Source: Trematomus loennbergii (Eukaryota; Chordata; Actinopteri; Perciformes; Nototheniidae). Taken from it: a stretch of DNA of 64,000 nt. The stretch covers positions 124,001 through 188,000 of the forward strand of contig JAAOOA010000468.1 of assembly GCA_012861695.1 (NCBI GenBank), written 5' to 3'. The notes beneath the pieces were generated by a model. That model worked only from the letters and a program-made list of their open reading frames with translations. It was not told the DNA's origin and did no database searches. Within the stretch, counting starts at the first letter, position 1, and each line of letters starts with the position of its first letter. The position numbers and the translations under genes were made by a program. Below, in pieces: positions 11,240 through 25,016 of this stretch.

Positions 11240-12145
11240 TCAAAATCCTCGTGCCTGGGAGGAAGTACCACCCGACCCCGGCGCGTACGGACCACCGGGG
11301 CCGAGGAGGGGGGCCGCAGGCGAGGGCAGGGGCAGGGGCGCCAACGAGGGCGAGGGCATCCCCACAGGGGGCGGGGGGCGGGCCATGGGAGGGCGGCCCC
11401 GACGTGGGGGCAAAGCCAACTCCAACGGCCTGGAAACGTCCACGTGAGCAGGCTTAACCCGATCAACAGACACAGTCTCAGGCCTGCCACCAACGTCCAC
11501 CACCAGGCTCTTGTCCCCGTGACGTATGACCCTGAACGGACCGTCGTACGGGGGGCGCAGGGGGCCGCGGTGGGCGTCGTGGCGAATAAAAACGAAATCC
11601 GCCGACCGTAATCCGGGGGACACCCGGAAAGCTGGGCTGCTGTGCTGCGACGTTGGGACGGGCGCGAATGTCCCGGCGGCCTCCAGCAGGGAGGAGCGCT
11701 GCCCGGCCGCAGACCAGGGCACAGTGGCGGTGGGAATGAATTCCCCGGGGACCCGTAGCGTCTGGCCGTAAACGAGCTCCGCCGACGAGGACTGCAGGTC
11801 CTCTTTGGGGGCACACCTGAGGCCGAGCATAACCCATGGGAGCTTATCCACCCAGTTGCCGTCTGTCAAGCCGGCACGCAGCGACGCCTTCATGGACCGG
11901 TGAAACCGCTCACACAATCCGTTAGCCTGGGGGTGATAAGCGGTGGTGCGGTGCAGCTTGACCCCCAAACCCACAGCAACAGCGTTCCACAGCTCCGAGG
12001 TGAACTGAGGACCGCGGTCAGAGGAGAGGTCAGACGGGGTCCCGAAACGCGCCACCCACGTGCCGATGAAAGCGCGGGCGACGTCGGAAGCTGACGTCGA
12101 GGTGAGGGGAACGGCCTCGGGCCAGCGGGTCGTCCTGTCCACCAT
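11240..12145 (-). pseudogene. Gypsy integrase C-terminal part, out of frame with pol
   Basis: Continues the integrase core after a one-base lesion near 12150. Visible are [10 protein letters not shown], the second catalytic Asp in [13 protein letters not shown], the catalytic Glu in [11 protein letters not shown], and a proline/arginine-rich C-terminal tail. It belongs to the same polyprotein as 11890-14481. The two frames overlap because of the frameshift, so the integrase could not be made intact from this copy. Confidence 0.88.
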
Positions 12146-14481
12146 CGTAAACAGGTATGTGAAACCGTGAGAGGGGGAAGCGGACCTACGAGGTCGACAT
12201 TGACATGGTCAAACCTCCTCTCAGGAACCGCAAAAAGTTCAAAAGGGGCCCTAGTATGGCGGTGGACTTTGGCCCGTTGACAGGCCACGCATGAGTCGAC
12301 CCAGGACCTCACGTCCTTCTTAAGCCCCTGCCACACGAACTTCTGCGACAACAACCTCACGGACGGCTTCCTACCGGGGTGGGAAAGATTGTGAACCGCC
12401 TCAAAAACGGGTCGGCGCCAGTCCGCAGGGACCAGCGGCCGAGGCTGGCCCGTGGAGACGTCACACCACAGCTTCGCGCCCGAGTCACCGACCGTGACCT
12501 CCTCCAGGCGTAATCCCGTGACCGAGGCCTTGAGGGTTTGGACCCCGTGGTCAGAGGCCTGGTCAGCGCCCATGCGGAGGTAATCGAGGCCCAGCTGCAC
12601 AGCTCCGACAACCGCTCTGGAGAGGCAGTCCGCGACCACGTTAGCCTTGCCAGCGATGTGTCGAATGTCCGTGGTGTACTCGGAGATGTACGAAAGCTGG
12701 CGTTGCTGTCGGGCGGACCACGGCTCGGCCACCTTGGACATGCAGAAGGTAAGCGGCTTGTGATCCACGAACGCCGCAAACTCCCGGCCTTCCAGCAGGA
12801 AACGGAAGTGACGAACCGCCAAATAGAGACCAAGGAGTTCCCTGTCGAAAGCGCTGTACTTGCGCTCCCTGGGAGTCAACTGGCGGCTGAAAAAGGCGAG
12901 CGGTTGCCAGGCGCCGTCGACCCATTGTTCATGCACCGCGCCCACCGCGTAGTCAGACGCGTCGGTGGTGATAGCGATGGGGGCCCCGTGCGACGGGTGA
13001 GCCAACATGGCGGCTTCGCTCAGGGCGGCTTTGGTGGCGTCGAAAGCAACCTCCCTCTCAGCCGTCCAGTCTATGGCCTGGCCGGGGGACTTGTCCTTGA
13101 GGGCCTCGTACAGCGGGCGCATCGTGTGGGCCGCCCGGCGGATAAACCGGTGATAAAACGTCACCATCCCGAGGAACTCCCGGAGCGCCCGAGCTGTAGG
13201 CGGTCGTGGAAAGGCGGACACGGCCTCCACTTTCGACGGGAGGGGGGCGGCCCCACCCTTGTTGATGAGGTGCCCGAGGAACTGGATGGAGGACAACCCG
13301 AACTGACACTTCGCCGGGTTGATAATCAGGCCGTGTTGGTCGAGCCTTGCGAAAAGGACCCGGAGATGTGCCTGGTGCTCTTCGGAGGAGGAGCTGGCGA
13401 CCAGGATGTCGTCTAAATAGACGAAGATGAATGGCATGTCTCTGAGCGCCGAATCCATCAGCCGCTGAAAGGACTGAGCAGCGTTCTTAAGTCCAAAAGG
13501 CATACGCAGGAACTCGAAAAGCCCGAACGGCGTAATCACAGCAGTTTTGGGGACGTCCGAGGGGTGCACCGGAACCTGGTGGTAGCCCCGCACCAGATCC
13601 ACCTTGGAGAAGACCAGCTTGCCCGCCAGGTGAGCAGAGAAATCCTGGATGTGAGGGACCGGGTAGCGGTCTGGCGTAGTGGCGTCGTTAAGGCGGCGGT
13701 AGTCGCCACACGGTCGCCAGCCACCGGCTGCTTTAGGGACCATGTGAAGCGGCGAAGCCCAAGGGCTGCCTGAGCGGCGGATGATGCCCAGACGCTCCAT
13801 GTTGACGAACTCCGACTTGGCGACTGCCAGCATGTCAGGGTTGAGCCGCCGGGCCCTAGCGTATACTGGAGGGCCCACAGTGTCAATGTGGTGCTCTACC
13901 CCGTGCTTGGCGGTGGCAGCGGAAAAGGTGGGCTGCGTCAAGTCGGGAAACTCACTGAGAAGGTGCTGAAACTTGTCACCCTGTGAGAGTGAGCTGGAGA
14001 GCCCGCTGAATGACGCCTCGCCGCGGGTACATGTGAACGAGGCAAATGTCATTGCGTCCACCAGGCGGTTGTTCTTGACGTCCACCAGCAGCCCGTGAGC
14101 GCACAGGAAGTCTGCGCCGAGGAGGGCGAAGGAGATGTCAGCCGTGACGAAATCCCACCTAAACCGCTGACCCTCGAAGCACAGGTCCACTGTCTTTGTG
14201 CCATAGGTGCGAATAGGGGTGTCGTTAGCGGATGTCAAAGGTGGGCCGTGACCCCCACCGGCGGCGTCCTCCACGGTAGCCGGCAGGACGCTCCGCTGGG
14301 CTCCTGTGTCACAAAGGAGTCTGCGACCAGAGAGGGTGTCCCTGATGAACAGGAGCCGGTTGGACGTGCCCACGCTCGCGGCCACTACCGAGCGCAGGCC
14401 TTGGCGTTTCCCGTTACCTTGTAGGTGCAGGGGGGACGGCACATCTTCGCTTTCGCCCCGTAGCGTGCATGGTAATAGCAC
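11890..14481 (-). CDS. pol: Gypsy Pol polyprotein (protease, RT, RNase H, integrase start)
   Basis: Domains in order: aspartic protease with [10 protein letters not shown] (DTG active site), reverse transcriptase with MPFGLKNA and the catalytic YLDDI, RNase H starting [11 protein letters not shown], and the integrase zinc-binding region (HNLSHPGRK... CVACQRAK) leading to VDLVGPLPP, the first catalytic Asp. Near 12150 a missing base sends the frame into unrelated sequence; the rest of the integrase is at 11240-12145. The start overlaps gag by about 97 nt in the -1 frame, as expected for programmed frameshifting. Confidence 0.92.
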   Translation of the reverse strand: MLLPCTLRGESEDVPSPLHLQGNGKRQGLRSVVAASVGTSNRLLFIRDTLSGRRLLCDTGAQRSVLPATVEDAAGGGHGPPLTSANDTPIRTYGTKTVDLCFEGQRFRWDFVTADISFALLGADFLCAHGLLVDVKNNRLVDAMTFASFTCTRGEASFSGLSSSLSQGDKFQHLLSEFPDLTQPTFSAATAKHGVEHHIDTVGPPVYARARRLNPDMLAVAKSEFVNMERLGIIRRSGSPWASPLHMVPKAAGGWRPCGDYRRLNDATTPDRYPVPHIQDFSAHLAGKLVFSKVDLVRGYHQVPVHPSDVPKTAVITPFGLFEFLRMPFGLKNAAQSFQRLMDSALRDMPFIFVYLDDILVASSSSEEHQAHLRVLFARLDQHGLIINPAKCQFGLSSIQFLGHLINKGGAAPLPSKVEAVSAFPRPPTARALREFLGMVTFYHRFIRRAAHTMRPLYEALKDKSPGQAIDWTAEREVAFDATKAALSEAAMLAHPSHGAPIAITTDASDYAVGAVHEQWVDGAWQPLAFFSRQLTPRERKYSAFDRELLGLYLAVRHFRFLLEGREFAAFVDHKPLTFCMSKVAEPWSARQQRQLSYISEYTTDIRHIAGKANVVADCLSRAVVGAVQLGLDYLRMGADQASDHGVQTLKASVTGLRLEEVTVGDSGAKLWCDVSTGQPRPLVPADWRRPVFEAVHNLSHPGRKPSVRLLSQKFVWQGLKKDVRSWVDSCVACQRAKVHRHTRAPFELFAVPERRFDHVNVDLVGPLPPLTVSHTCLRWWTGRPAGPRPFPSPRRQLPTSPALSSARGWRVSGPRLTSPLTAVLSSPRSCGTLLLWVWGSSCTAPPLITPRLTDCVSGFTGP

Positions 14482-15074
14482 AGGCCAGGGCTGGAGTCGC
14501 TGACGTCGGCCCTGGAGCTCCTGCTAGGTGGCATGCCTGTACCCGGGAAGGCGCCGCTGTGTGTCGGGGCCAGCACCTCAGGGGTAAAACGCTGGGTTGC
14601 CAGGAAGAACCGGTCAGCCTCCTCGGCCAAAGCGCGGGGCTCGGTAATAGCCGTATTAGCGAGCGCTGTCTGCACATGCGGCGGCATGTGCCGAAGAAAC
14701 AGTTCGATAAACAAAAAATTAGGCTCCTCCGTACCCAGCAGGCTGAGCATCATCTCCATATGGTCTGAAGGCTTGTTGTCCCCCAGGCCATGAATAGCGA
14801 GCAGGCGTCGGGCCCGCTCCGACCGTGACAGCTCGAACGTCTTCAGCAGGAAAGCCTTGAACGCTGCATATTTATCCAGGGCAGGGGGAGATGTGATAAA
14901 ACCCACCGTCCGGGTCGCAGTGGAGCTCCCCAGCGCCGAAACGACGTGAAAATAGCGCGCTGCGTCATCAGCAACTCCGCGGAGGGCGAATTGAGCCTCC
15001 GCCTGAGCGAACCATGCAGCTGCAGCTGTCTCCCAAAACTCCGGCAGTTTGAAAAAAACGGCGTTATTTGCCAT
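14385..15074 (-). CDS. gag: Gypsy Gag (CHCC-type)
   Basis: About 229 residues from [15 protein letters not shown] (start chosen because it is the first ATG after the primer site). It contains a capsid-like helical region and ends with a cysteine/histidine motif of spacing C-x2-H-x9-C-x3-C (LCYYH ... MCRPPC), as known for CsRn1-type Gag, in place of the usual CCHC knuckle. It forms the retrotransposon particle. The truncated copy at 8218-8848 shares most of it. Confidence 0.88.
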   Translation of the reverse strand: MANNAVFFKLPEFWETAAAAWFAQAEAQFALRGVADDAARYFHVVSALGSSTATRTVGFITSPPALDKYAAFKAFLLKTFELSRSERARRLLAIHGLGDNKPSDHMEMMLSLLGTEEPNFLFIELFLRHMPPHVQTALANTAITEPRALAEEADRFFLATQRFTPEVLAPTHSGAFPGTGMPPSRSSRADVSDSSPGLCYYHARYGAKAKMCRPPCTYKVTGNAKACAR

Positions 15075-15105
15075 GTTCTGAACAGTCTCGGAATCTTCAA
15101 CGAGA

Positions 15106-15123
15106 CTAACGTCGGGGTCACCA
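15106..15123 (-). other. tRNA-Trp primer binding site
   Basis: On the minus strand TTGGTGACCCCGACGT follows the 5' LTR directly. It is complementary to the 3' end of vertebrate tRNA-Trp (established primer of CsRn1-clade elements). Confidence 0.85.
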
Positions 15124-15124
15124 A

Positions 15125-15322
15125 TGTGGTGCCGAGAGACGGGAGTCGGAGGCGGTGTATCGAATGAACAAGCTAGACCTTTATTTTGCATCTGAACTTC
15201 ATGTCAACACAACATGCACGAGGAGAAGAATACCGGCGGAAACCTAAGTCCGCCTCACTCAAATGTCCGTGCGGAACAATACAGTACAGTAGATCTGTGG
15301 GTGGATAATGTCAATCACCACA
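15125..15322 (-). repeat. Gypsy 5' LTR
   Basis: 198 bp, TG...CA ends. On its right it abuts the target-site copy ATAG, which is also the outer edge of the TIR transposon. Confidence 0.92.
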
Positions 15323-15325
15323 ATA

Positions 15326-16558
15326 GGCTTGTTTGAGACAAGCGAGACCTGCGCAGACCTGTGCAATTGCGATCAACGTCTTGCTAGTGCGTTGCATGAT
15401 GGTTAGTCATTTTGTCCGACTTGCTCTGGAGGCTCGCCTACATGAGACGTTGAAATCTCGCGGGACAAAGACGCCCGCAGACTTGAGAGCGAGGCGCGGC
15501 GAGGCGGCGCAGTTTCTCTCCACGGGCTGCGGAAGCGAAATGCTTGATGGGAAACGACTCGCTGATATCTCGAGCTGAGCGCTCATTGGTGGGTTTTACC
15601 GTGCTGGAGATGAAACTCTCCATTGGCTCGGCAAAAGTGTGTTGTTGTTTTGTGTCAGTTTTACGTTGCCACTTCCATTCACATTTTTCATCATTGTTCC
15701 ACAATGTTTATCATCATTAAATTAATATCTATATATTTGTATACTATACTTGCACTGCTTACCGTTGTCATACTTTATATATCTTAGCATATTCATACAA
15801 CACACTGTTCATACTAGGCTAGGCTACTGTGTATATAGTATATTCATACCCCTCACTGTTTATTCATCATTCAATTCATTCTATATTTTATTCTGTAGAT
15901 TGTGTACATTACTTTTCACTTTACTGCTTTATGCACTCCTGGTTAGAAGCTAAACTGCATTTCGTTGTCTCAGTACCTGTAATCTGTGCAATAACAATAA
16001 AGTTGAATCTAATCTTGAGCAGGAACAAATGTATTTACTTAGTACATATCTGACATTAACGATTAAACACATTTGTCCATTCTTTATCAATCAATCAATC
16101 AATCAATGTTTATTTATATAGCCCAATATCACAAATGTTACATTTGTCTCAGTGGACTTCACAGTTTGTACAGAATATCAGTATGACAATATGACACCCT
16201 CTGTCCTTACGTTTCACATCATACAAGGAAAAACTTCCAGAGAAAAACCCACAGTTTAAAGGGGAAATGGGAGAAACCTCAGGGAGAGCAACAGAGGAGG
16301 GATCCCTCTCCCAGGACGGACAGACGTGCAATAGATGCCGTGTGCATTTATAAATGCAAACCGAGTCAAGCCGACTCCGGAGGTGGCAGTATGCACCTTA
16401 AAGTTGTTTGAAATCCGCCAAAAAACCGAGAGAAGAAGAAGAAGAAGCCGACTCCGAGCTGTCCGACTTCAGGCGAGTTTTTTTAGAGACCTCCCCCGGC
16501 TGCAATCGGCTATTCTCGTCTACTTTCGAGGCGAGCCGCAGCTCGTCTCAAACAAGCC
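15326..16558. mobile_element. TIR DNA transposon, right copy
   Basis: Same family as 6731-7965, inverted: GGCTTGTTTGAGAC at the left end and GTCTCAAACAAGCC at the right, with TA on both sides (15324-15325 and 16559-16560). Removing it and the Gypsy rejoins an H4 upstream region (ending near 11010) to an H4 promoter (starting at 16561), matching the uninterrupted arrangement at 54.48 kb. It is non-autonomous, with no transposase frame. Confidence 0.8.
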
Positions 16559-16632
16559 TAGTGTGGAGGCTGCAGCGTTGGCCCCGCCTAGCAGCTTTCC
16601 TGCTCTCCGTCTTCTCTTAGGTCCGCAGTGAA

Positions 16633-16642
16633 TATTTAAATA
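16633..16642 (+). promoter_or_regulatory. H4 TATA-like box
   Basis: TATTTAAATA, identical to the other H4 genes. The transposon edge lies only about 75 bp upstream, so distal promoter sequence has been replaced. Confidence 0.6.
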
Positions 16643-16691
16643 CTGCCGGTCATGCTGCTTCTATCCATTCGTTCTGTACGAGCCGACATAA

Positions 16692-17016
<325 letters not shown>

Positions 17017-17049
17017 ACATCTACACCCTGATATACCTGGAAAAACAAC

Positions 17050-17065
17050 GGCTCTTTTAAGAGCC
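17050..17065 (+). terminator. Histone mRNA 3' stem-loop (H4)
   Basis: A perfect GGCTCTTTTAAGAGCC followed by ACCCAC; an AAAGACTTG purine patch lies about 15 nt further on as a possible downstream element. Confidence 0.95.
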
Positions 17066-17069
17066 ACCC

Positions 17070-19100
17070 ACATTACTTAAAGACTTGTTTCCTTTCAGCA
17101 ATATCACACATTTTTCAGTCAATTAACATTATTAAACCTAAATTCCATCAACAGAACTCTAGCTAGGATTCTTGATATTAAAAATGTCACCTGTTGGACG
17201 ATGTTTATCTGACATCCACATGTACAAATCAATTATTTTCTAAATGTCACAAGTCAGCCACTGGGTATTGTCCACAGTAATCAATGTGTTTGAAGCCATT
17301 TCAGTTATGTATCTAATGATTCCCGAGATTTAAAGAAAAGGTCGTCTGGATGATTTGTAACTACACATTTTAAATGTTTAAAATCCTCTGTGACTATCCA
17401 GTATATCACACAATACCTGTGTTAGAAAATAATTTTGAACACTTCAGTTATTTGTTCTTTATTTTAATTCTATAATCTTGTAAATATAACATTTAAATAT
17501 CAACATTACATTACATTACATGTCACTTGTTAGAGGCTTTTATCCAAAGCAACTTACATACTCAATACTGTCAACATGTCATGAACAGATAACTTGTCAG
17601 ATATCACACATTATCAGTTTAGATAACAGGACTGATTTACAGGTAATGATAATGGTGTTTTAGGCACCAAATGTATGCTTTTAAGGCTAAACATGTCATC
17701 ATGGAAAGAACTAGGTCTGTATTATCTTCCCTGAATTTGAGGATGAACACCTAACTCAATAATGGGCCTGTGAACTTCCACTCATACCTGTGGAGGAAAT
17801 TAATTACAAGCATTTCATCAAAAAACTACACCAACCAGCTCCAACAAGCTGATGTCCACCAATAATAGTAAAAGACAGCTCTTCTCACTACCCTTTAGTT
17901 CATTCTTTCTATTTTTACACTGAATCTTCTACATCATATCCATACATTATCAACTAATTATGTTTCCCACATTCTTTAAGTCTCACATTTTATGTGATGT
18001 AATATGGTGTCATTGAGTCCTGATCTACAACATTCTACATTCACCTATATTTTGACATTGACAGATTTAAATGATGTTATTATCTCTACACTCAGTTATT
18101 CAAGATATCCTGCCAAGTTGTCATTATACCATGCTCTGTTAGTGCTTATACTTCAGATATCCAAAAACAAATGTCTAAAATATTGTTAGCATTGCTGTCC
18201 ACTTTCACCTCTTTTCTGTTATTTCAATATTTACATTAGGTTTTGGAAATGTCTATGGGTATATACTATCTAATGTGTACCTTTTCCCTATTCTATTTAT
18301 TAAGTTTAAAGCCCTTCTCTCCACATGGAATCATTAGCTTAATACATCGATCACATAAATAAATACAAGAAAGCCCTTTACTTAAAAAACATTTTCATTA
18401 ATGCACACACTCGATTCAATTCAGACATTTACAGGTTTTTTTATAAAGGCATCAGGACAGCCTTCATGTAATCTCTAGAAATATATGAAATGCTTTCTTT
18501 TTGGACCAGTTTGAATGGCTTGCACTAGATTGCCTTGGGTAATATAGTATCTGATTGTTTATGTATGATATCATATTTCTTGATTTAGGTTATCATTTTC
18601 ATTTTTTTAAATAGACAAAGTTCTTCAACCGTTTTATATTTTATCTTAATCTGGTGCAAGTGAACACCCTTCTTTTTTTAAAGCTGGTTTTGAAATTACT
18701 TATTGGTGGTAGTGACATTAAACTGCCATGCTCACTTGGATCATCTTCCTGTGATCTGGCTTTTACTATTTACATTTTGTTCATTTGAATTTTTGAGCAG
18801 TATTTTTACATATTTTTGTTTGTATTGTACATCACTTCTAACTGGAGGTTATAACATGCTTTACAAATAAAGCTATCTTTGTTTCTTAAGTGCTGCAAAT
18901 ATAATAATGTATGTACAGTGTATATATACGAATGAGAATAGGTTTTATTACCAAGTAGGTTAACACATACAAGGGATTTGCTATTTGGTGCATACAAAGA
19001 AACAGAATGAATAATACCTAGCAAAACAATTAGTTTATATTCATCTTTGAACGGGTGAAAACAATTTCAGAAAATACAATCTCATTCTGAAAAGAATTCA
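17070..19100. repeat. H4 3'-flank spacer
   Basis: To about 18660 this is the inverted counterpart of 940-2440. It contains a 70-bp insertion of a widespread fish repeat at about 17506-17575 (ACATTACATTACATGTCA... CTTTTATCCAAAGC) that is missing from the left copy and also seen at 30188. From 18660 to 19100 it is unique AT-rich sequence with no gene. Confidence 0.65.
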
Positions 19101-19138
19101 GGCAACAGACCGACCTGTTTTCTGTTACGGATCAATCT

Positions 19139-19196
19139 GACCAATGAGCGTACAGCTGCGCTCCAATATAAACTGGTGAGAACTGTGATGGAGTTA
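19139..19196 (+). promoter_or_regulatory. H2A promoter and predicted transcription start
   Basis: CCAAT at about 19140-19145, a second CCAAT-like CTCCAATA running into the TATA box TATAAAC at 19167-19173. Twenty-nine bases downstream, at 19196, begins ACTTTCTTCTTAACGTCG. That string marks the exact 5' boundary of three stacked leader segments at the head of the LINE at 52.0-52.17 kb, which independently supports 19196 as the cap site. Confidence 0.8.
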
Positions 19197-19260
19197 CTTT
19201 CTTCTTAACGTCGAAGAATAATCACATATAAATGTCTGGTCGCAACAAAAAAAAAAAAAA

Positions 19261-19270
19261 AAAAGGTGCA
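19261..19270 (+). repeat. 5' target-site duplication of LINE copy A
   Basis: AAAAGGTGCA, repeated at 20266-20275 on the other side of the LINE. It corresponds to H2A codons 6-8 (AAA GGT GCA). Confidence 0.85.
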
Positions 19271-20629
<1,359 letters not shown>

Positions 20630-20663
20630 TGAACACCCTGATCCCGCTTCAACAAACAACAAA

Positions 20664-20679
20664 GGCTCTTTTAAGAGCC
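20664..20679 (+). terminator. Histone mRNA 3' stem-loop (H2A)
   Basis: A perfect GGCTCTTTTAAGAGCC followed by ACCCAC, about 32 nt after the H2A stop. Confidence 0.95.
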
Positions 20680-20689
20680 ACCCACTTCT

Positions 20690-21955
20690 AACTAAAAAAC
20701 ATTTCCCTCTTCACTACACAACTACTTAATGGCCCAGAACAGTAATCTCCCCCCTTGCCCTATATGTATTGAGGTGTACAACCTATACAACATGTCATAT
20801 TACACCAAGTCACTCAACTAAAAACACCCACATTATAGAGCAATATACACTTGAAACATAACCCTAAATTACTATTATGATATTTGTATTTGTTGGGTTG
20901 TAGTCGTATTTCAACTAAAGCAAACTCCTTTTCACACTTTCCTTCGTACATCCAGCAGGTTAATCACCACATTCTCAAATGAATAGCGGTGGTTTCTACA
21001 TCTGTCTGTCCACATAAATAAAGCCCCAACGTTTGTTGGACCCATCATTAATGTGTAACTCAGTTTACACTACACTATATCAGTATTACTTATTGGCAGG
21101 TGTCTGCAGTTCACCGATCAATAGCGTACTGTAACGTTTCAGCACTCGATTGTATATTTTGCCCACACGCACATTGAAATGAATACAACTGGTTATATTT
21201 CGTTCCAGCCTTTATCCACCAGATGTCAGTGTTCACCAACAAATGTTTGGAGCAGAAAGAAAATAGTGGCTCTATTGTAGTGGAATAAATATGAACACAT
21301 TTGTCTTTCTAACAGTTCTTTATTTATTTTGTATTTTAAGAAATGAGGTACATCTAGGTACATATATTAATGTTATTATCTCTTAGCCAATTAGCAGTTC
21401 TTTAATGTGACCATTGTATATTATACCGTTAGGAGTTAGTTTAGTAGCTCTAAAACATACATGGCACAAACTATTATACAGCACTATTTAAGATTAGATA
21501 AGCATGTAAATAGTAACATCTTGAAGAACATTGTTTAAACTAAACTGTATTTTAGCATCCCACAGTTAGATGCAAGTGTCTTGCTGCAGTGTCCACTCGA
21601 AGTATACACCATTATCGACTATAATGTTCAAACACGAATACTAGTGTGTACACCTGATGTTACTTTAAATATATATACCCATAAACGGGTACATATACAT
21701 ATATCTCAGAATAAATCATTATAAACAAGTTTTTAAAGACCAAAATTATATCAGATTAGTTGTATGGGCTTTTTCTCAACAAACCACTAGGGCCTGCATT
21801 ACAACCCAGTGGTAGTAGCAATATGGATCAACATTGTAGGCTTTTATATACTATGTTATCATAATGTGTTACTTTGTCCCCTTTATAGCATGGGCCAATC
21901 AGTTTATGAAGTATATCTACACATGTATTTCGGACGTTCTGCTCTGTAAGTGTGT
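20690..21955. other. AT-rich spacer between H2A and H3
   Basis: No gene or RNA is recognised. The H2A and H3 genes converge on it. A CCAGATGTCAGTG patch near 21220 resembles the edge of a common fish repeat, but boundaries are not clear. Confidence 0.4.
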
Positions 21956-21963
21956 GATTGTGT

Positions 21964-21979
21964 GGCTCTTAAAAGAGCC
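21964..21979 (-). terminator. Histone mRNA 3' stem-loop (H3)
   Basis: A perfect stem-loop about 30 nt beyond the H3 stop, followed by ACACAA on the gene strand. Confidence 0.95.
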
Positions 21980-22011
21980 GTTGTGTTTTGGTGTTCTGGT
22001 CTCAGGTCAGT

Positions 22012-22530
<519 letters not shown>

Positions 22531-22544
22531 TTATCACGTGATAC

Positions 22545-23400
22545 AGCAGCGCGCCTAGAAAAACTCAAAGTACAAGCGTCAAATAATTTAAGTCATATGA
22601 CTATAAACAAGGAGTTTTCTTTACATTAAATAAAAACGATATAATTAGGATTAAACACTCGATTAGTAAATTATGAATAACATCACTCATCATATATCAA
22701 TTATATTTTTAAAACACTGTTTATGGCTTTACTATTTTCTGCTTGACTAAATGATTGTTATAAATATACACATCCATTATCTATTATTGGTTGACTTTAT
22801 TTTAATAAAAATACATTTGTATTAAAAAGATAATATTGAATGTATTATTTATTAATTTTATTAAATAATCCCTACAATAACACATTGATATTGGTCCTGC
22901 TTTTCTACTGGCCATACTCACATTTATAATATTTTAAAATGACCATATTTTGTAGCTACAGTGATTGTGAGGAATACATTACTTAGAACTAGTAATCCAG
23001 TATATAATAACCCATGTATATGTAAATGTCTAATGTCATATAATTATAATATATTTTCTATAAAACACTTTAGTATTGTATGCTGTCACATAATATAGAA
23101 AGTGATGATAAAGTAAAGCAAACTTTTATCAATGTAGGGTACTTTAGATGTTTCAGTTATGTGATTATTATTTTTGATATAACTGATATATGGGTACGCA
23201 TTTAGCTGTTGGGGGTGTGGTATGAGATCATAATATTAAAATATATGATGATGGAACGTGTTCAATAACACATTGGAGCAGTATGTTGTTTCATTCAATC
23301 ATGTGAAGTTCGAAATACCAAATATGTGAGGAATTTTCCTTCATATAGTTGTATTTATACAAAAATACAATATTACAACTGGAGAGTGCTCTTTTGGTGT
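22545..23400. other. AT-rich spacer between H3 and H1
   Basis: About 860 bp with runs of A/T and no supported gene, repeat family or RNA. Confidence 0.4.
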
Positions 23401-23408
23401 ATGTGGGT

Positions 23409-23424
23409 GGCTCTTAAAAGAGCC
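23409..23424 (-). terminator. Histone mRNA 3' stem-loop (H1)
   Basis: A perfect stem-loop about 26 nt after the H1 stop, followed by ACCCAC on the gene strand. Confidence 0.95.
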
Positions 23425-23450
23425 TTTTGTAGATGAAGTAGATGATCTGT

Positions 23451-24068
23451 TTACTTCTTCGCTGCTTTCCTGGCTGGTGCCTTCTTCACTGCTTTGGCAG
23501 CTGGTTTAACCACCTTCTTCACAGCTTTCTTGGGGGTTGCGGTCTTCTTGGGGGTCGCTGCCTTCTTGGGGGTCGCTGCCTTCTTGGGTGCTGCCTTCTT
23601 GGCCACCTTCTTCGGGCTCTTTGTGATCTTCTTCACGGGGGTTTTCTTGGCTGGAGTAGCAGGCTTCTTCGCCTTCTTGGGTGTTACTGGCTTCTTAGCG
23701 GCGGGTTTCTTCGCTGCTGCTGCTGCCGGCTTCTTGGCTTTGACTGCGGGCTTCTTCGCTACCTTCTTGGGCTTCTCGGCGGGCTTGGCTGCCTTGAAGG
23801 AGCCGCTGGCTCCGGATCCCTTGACCTGCACCAGGGCTCCATTCTCCACCAACTTCTTTACGGCGCGTTTCACCTGGTTGGCGTTGTCGATGCCTTTAAC
23901 GGCCAGCTCCTTCTTCAGGGCGACATAGGAAATCCCTTTACGCTCCTTGGAGGCGGCGACGGCATTCAGCACGAGATCAGCTGCGCTTGGGCCCGCCTTC
24001 TTCGGCTTTGTGGCTCTCTTCTTCGGAGACTTGGCGGGTGCGGCGGCGACGGGAGCGGATTCTGCCAT
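23451..24068 (-). CDS. H1: Linker histone H1, intact
   Basis: About 205 residues from the ATG at 24066-24068: short N-tail ([17 protein letters not shown]), winged-helix globular domain at about residues 25-97 ([17 protein letters not shown] ... [11 protein letters not shown]), and a long lysine/alanine/proline C-tail with repeated (A)TPKK and SPKK motifs, known Cdk phosphorylation and DNA-minor-groove binding sites. It binds linker DNA at the nucleosome dyad. The open frame upstream of the ATG is leader sequence. It is the only H1 in the window, single-copy against several core histone genes. Confidence 0.96.
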   Translation of the reverse strand: MAESAPVAAAPAKSPKKRATKPKKAGPSAADLVLNAVAASKERKGISYVALKKELAVKGIDNANQVKRAVKKLVENGALVQVKGSGASGSFKAAKPAEKPKKVAKKPAVKAKKPAAAAAKKPAAKKPVTPKKAKKPATPAKKTPVKKITKSPKKVAKKAAPKKAATPKKAATPKKTATPKKAVKKVVKPAAKAVKKAPARKAAKK

Positions 24069-24210
24069 GTTGCTTTCAAAGTGGATTCTCTGGTCTTGGT
24101 GAGACTGATAGAGAAATCCCAGCAAAGAGCGGAACTTAAACACACCATGAGAACCGTAGAGACTCAATCTCAGCCTGTCTCACAGGAGCAGCAGGCATAC
24201 TGTGCCACTT

Positions 24211-24217
24211 TGTGTTT
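24211..24217 (-). promoter_or_regulatory. H1 box
   Basis: TGTGTTT on the plus strand gives AAACACA on the gene strand, the conserved H1-specific promoter element, about 143 bp upstream of the start codon. No clear TATA box could be fixed between the two. Confidence 0.65.
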
Positions 24218-24289
24218 TCTCTTCACGAACAAATGTAATAAAATCACACCTGGAGGGAACCATATATTGTAAACTTCACCCTAAACGAT

Positions 24290-25016
24290 AGCGAACGAGT
24301 TTATGTTCTTGTAAAAGGGAAATAAACCATTATATATTTGTATATTATTACTGGGAAGACCTGAACCTTCCCAAACTACTGCCGTGTGAGTCGCTAATCT
24401 GTGACTTTCCTCTCTAAATGTCTTCCTAAATACTTTAAAATACTTTGTAATCTCATTCAACCTAGATATATGTTGAGAGTATATGTTTGTTTATAGATTT
24501 AAGGTAAAACACATTAATAGTTTTGATTGAATCTGTATGAAACAGAGGTTCATTTGTACTCTGCAAACACACTCAAAAGAGGCTTAGGTATGTGCTCCTG
24601 CTCTGATGGAGAGTCAGTGCGTTTTGTTTATTTCTGCTTTAGAAATTTCGAAATGTAAGATTATGTACAAGTATTTCTTACACATTCAAGTGAATGCACA
24701 TAAACTCATGTTTATTTATACAACTTATTCTTTACTTTGAACTTTTCTTGTGCAGTAAACCATGTAAGCCTGTTGCATTGTTTTTGAAATATATATTGTG
24801 TCATCATTGATTGTTTATCGCTTTAATAATCCTCACACTTGTATAATCACAATATTATAATTACTGTTTGCTTTCATGTTTATATTGTATTATAATTGGA
24901 GCTGGCTCTGAAAAAGTGGTTAATCAATGCTTTAATCTTTAGATTTTCACCACGATGATACTAAAATATTATTATTTAATCACTTAATTTGCTCACAGTT
25001 AAAAAATCTGAAAAAT
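24290..25016. other. AT-rich spacer upstream of H1
   Basis: No gene seen. Confidence 0.35.

Larger units (their letters stand above)
11015..15322 (-). mobile_element. Full-length Ty3/Gypsy retrotransposon, CsRn1-type
   Basis: A 4.3 kb element with 198-199 bp LTRs, a tRNA-Trp primer site, a polypurine tract next to the 3' LTR (G7 on the minus strand near 11217-11225), gag, and pol with protease, RT, RNase H and integrase. It is flanked by the 4-bp target duplication ATAG (11011-11014 and 15323-15326). The tRNA-Trp primer and the CHCC-type Gag zinc motif are hallmarks of the CsRn1/Kabuki clade. It inserted at the very edge of the TIR transposon. A pol frameshift makes this copy defective. Confidence 0.92.

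Noticed and set aside
12538..13416. 292-codon plus-strand frame
   Set aside because: Shadow of the Gypsy pol reading frame on the other strand.
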